A DNA stretch of 64,000 nt, from assembly GCA_022705325.1 (NCBI GenBank), contig JAKJER010000003.1, forward strand, positions 62,001 through 126,000. The letters are read 5' to 3'. The translations under genes were made by a program, and so were the position numbers. The notes under the pieces were generated by a model. It had not been told where the DNA came from and did not search any database. It saw only the letters and a program-made list of their open reading frames with translations. The stretch comes from Planctomycetota bacterium. Its GTDB lineage: Bacteria > Planctomycetota > Phycisphaerae > SM23-33. Each line of letters starts with the position of its first letter. Within the stretch, counting starts at the first letter, position 1. Positions 62,815-64,000 of this stretch are shown in pieces.

Positions 62815-64000
62815 CTAGGTCTTGACCGAGTCCATCAGCACCATGGCCAGCGGCCCGAAGGTCAGGATCGGCAGCCAGGCCGCCCATTCGGGAGGCAGGC
62901 CGACGTAGCGGCAGACGTAGATCGAGACGTAGAAGACGCTGACCACCAGCAGGCAGCGGGCGGCGGAGGTCTTGATGCCGCGCTCGCGGGAGAGGATGAA
63001 GGGCAGGCCGAGCAGAAGCATGACCAGGTTGTTGATGGGGTCGGTGAAGCGGGTGTGCAGGGTGAGGACGGCCGGTCGCGGGTCCGGCAGGCGTTTGAGC
63101 TGGATCAACTCGGAAAGCTGCTGGGTGGACATGAGGTTCAGCCATCGCCCCGACTGGCGCAGGACGAGGTAGCGGCTGTCCAGGTCGCTCTCGCGGAAGA
63201 ACGTCCCGCCCTGGAGCTTCCAGGCGGTGGGCGTCTGGGGGTCCCAGACGGCCTGGTCGGCGAAGAACGTCCCCAGGACCACTCCCTCGAGACTGGTGAA
63301 GGTGAAGCGGGGATGGATAAGCGTCCCGCCGTACACGTCGCGGGTCTTGTCGTTCACCAGGGGCTTGAACCGGTCAGCCTCGATCGTCAGGTCGTACTGG
63401 GGGTCCTGGATGCGGGCCCGGGCATCGAGGATGGCCTGGACCTCCATGGGCATGGGCTTGCCCTCGCGCTGTTCGTAGTCGCGTTTGGCGGCCTTGAAGA
63501 TGTCGGCCGGGCCGACGTAGGTGTAGACCCGCTCGGTGTCGGGCATGTTCTCCCAGGCCTTCTGCGTGTTGAGCGTGCGCATGAGGACGGCGTCGTAGAA
63601 GAACCACCCTGCCTTGCCGTCCAGCGTGCCGGGCCTAGCGTGGTGGGCGGCGACGGCGGCCAGGGCCCGGAAGGTCCCTTCGGCGCTCTCGCGGACGTCG
63701 CGGATGTGCAGCATGGGCATGTTCATCTCGCCCGTTTCGGGGCGGAACGTCGGCGACCAGAAGACGGCCCCGTGGGCGTCGCTGACCAGGGGGACCTTGA
63801 ACTCCCGCGTGCCGGGCACGTCGTCGCGGGTGCGGACCAGCTTGTCGCCCACGCGCGGGATGATCAACTCCTGGTCGGCCACGATCATCGCCCCCAGCAG
63901 CACGGCGAAAAGCACCAGGGGCCAGACCACGCGATGCAGGCTCACGCCGCTGGCCAGGATGGCCGTCAGTTCGTTGGAGTGGTTCATGCGGGCCAGCGTG
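62815..64000 (-). CDS. LptF/LptG-family permease, 5' end beyond window
   Basis: The reverse strand is open from the edge of the window to TAG at 62815, giving the last 394 residues. It matches the YjgP/YjgQ permease family, which forms the ABC transporter core (LptB2FG) that extracts lipopolysaccharide from the inner membrane. RMNHSNELTAILASGVSLHR is the family's cytoplasmic segment near the coupling helix, followed by a membrane helix (VVWPLVLFAVLLGAMIV). A large periplasmic domain follows, then a C-terminal bundle (DPINNLVMLLLGLPFILSRE, CLLVVSVFYVSIYVCRYVGL). The periplasmic part is long and contains an unusual insert, so LptF versus LptG cannot be decided. Presence fits a diderm envelope. 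Confidence 0.85.
   Translation of the reverse strand, partial: TLARMNHSNELTAILASGVSLHRVVWPLVLFAVLLGAMIVADQELIIPRVGDKLVRTRDDVPGTREFKVPLVSDAHGAVFWSPTFRPETGEMNMPMLHIRDVRESAEGTFRALAAVAAHHARPGTLDGKAGWFFYDAVLMRTLNTQKAWENMPDTERVYTYVGPADIFKAAKRDYEQREGKPMPMEVQAILDARARIQDPQYDLTIEADRFKPLVNDKTRDVYGGTLIHPRFTFTSLEGVVLGTFFADQAVWDPQTPTAWKLQGGTFFRESDLDSRYLVLRQSGRWLNLMSTQQLSELIQLKRLPDPRPAVLTLHTRFTDPINNLVMLLLGLPFILSRERGIKTSAARCLLVVSVFYVSIYVCRYVGLPPEWAAWLPILTFGPLAMVLMDSVKT

Noticed and set aside
1..64000. CRISPR array, tRNA, rRNA or insertion sequence
   Set aside because: I looked for regular 25-40-bp repeats, cloverleaf ends (CCA and GTTCGA-type loops), transposase motifs and terminal inverted repeats, and saw none. 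A computed scan could still find a tRNA that I missed.

Overview
The window is a high-GC (roughly two-thirds G+C in coding DNA), densely packed bacterial chromosome segment. It most likely comes from a planctomycete (PVC group), plausibly a Phycisphaerae-type polysaccharide degrader. This lineage call is an inference. It rests on PEP-CTERM proteins, several formylglycine-type sulfatases, Tat-exported Gfo/Idh/MocA oxidoreductases, secreted beta-propeller proteins, proteins fusing a beta-propeller to CxxCH haem sites, and a VIT-VWA protein with secretin-like domains. No rRNA, tRNA, CRISPR array, insertion sequence or prophage was recognised.

Layout. 1-6.9 kb: a partial secreted protein, a Gfo/Idh/MocA oxidoreductase, two divergent PEP-CTERM paralogues around a 1.1 kb gap, and a class II fructose-bisphosphate aldolase. 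7-12.4 kb: secreted PQQ-like, TolB-like and kelch-like propellers. 12.6-25.2 kb: a glycan/sulfate block with a CPBP protease, SGNH-like protein, sulfatase, GH16 enzyme, VIT-VWA-secretin-like protein, a second sulfatase, a lipoprotein and a GDSL esterase. 25.4-34.9 kb: three consecutive exported c-type cytochrome genes, namely a YVTN propeller fused to a dihaem peroxidase-like domain and two proteins resembling the hydrazine synthase alpha subunit. 34.9-42 kb: an LRR protein, a frameshifted AAA/DUF4143 ATPase, an SDR, a zinc phospholipase C/S1 nuclease-like protein, a GAF-SpoIIE phosphatase and a second Gfo/Idh/MocA enzyme. 42-43.7 kb: a gene-poor stretch, a small orphan and a toxin-antitoxin pair. 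43.8-48.6 kb: a compact operon (membrane protein, 47-aa membrane peptide, winged-helix regulator, CreD-like protein) behind a promoter carrying a perfect inverted repeat, then a lipoprotein and an exported phosphoesterase. 48.7-50 kb: a second toxin-antitoxin pair and a two-gene C_GCAxxG_C_C operon. 50.1-64 kb: a large clan-A glycosidase, a paralogue of the first gene, clpB, a small membrane protein, an unusual mutS2, a soluble orphan and a truncated LptF/LptG permease.

How the genes fit together. Most products are predicted to be exported. Sulfatases, GH16, the clan-A glycosidase, SGNH esterases and the Gfo/Idh/MocA enzymes suggest stepwise breakdown of sulfated or decorated polysaccharide, although no SusC/D-like transporter is present here. 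The three haem proteins could form an extracytoplasmic redox module of unknown substrate.

Most notable observations: (1) the PEP-CTERM anchor of one paralogue lies in frame directly behind a TAG stop; (2) the tandem HzsA-like cytochromes, one with CBM9-like, fibronectin III-like and LamG-like additions; (3) a MutS2 with no recognisable Smr domain but three KOW-like repeats; (4) a self-contained regulator/CreD operon with a 17-bp inverted repeat at its promoter; (5) the VIT-VWA-secretin-like fusion; (6) an ATPase frameshifted at a run of five C (five G on the coding strand).
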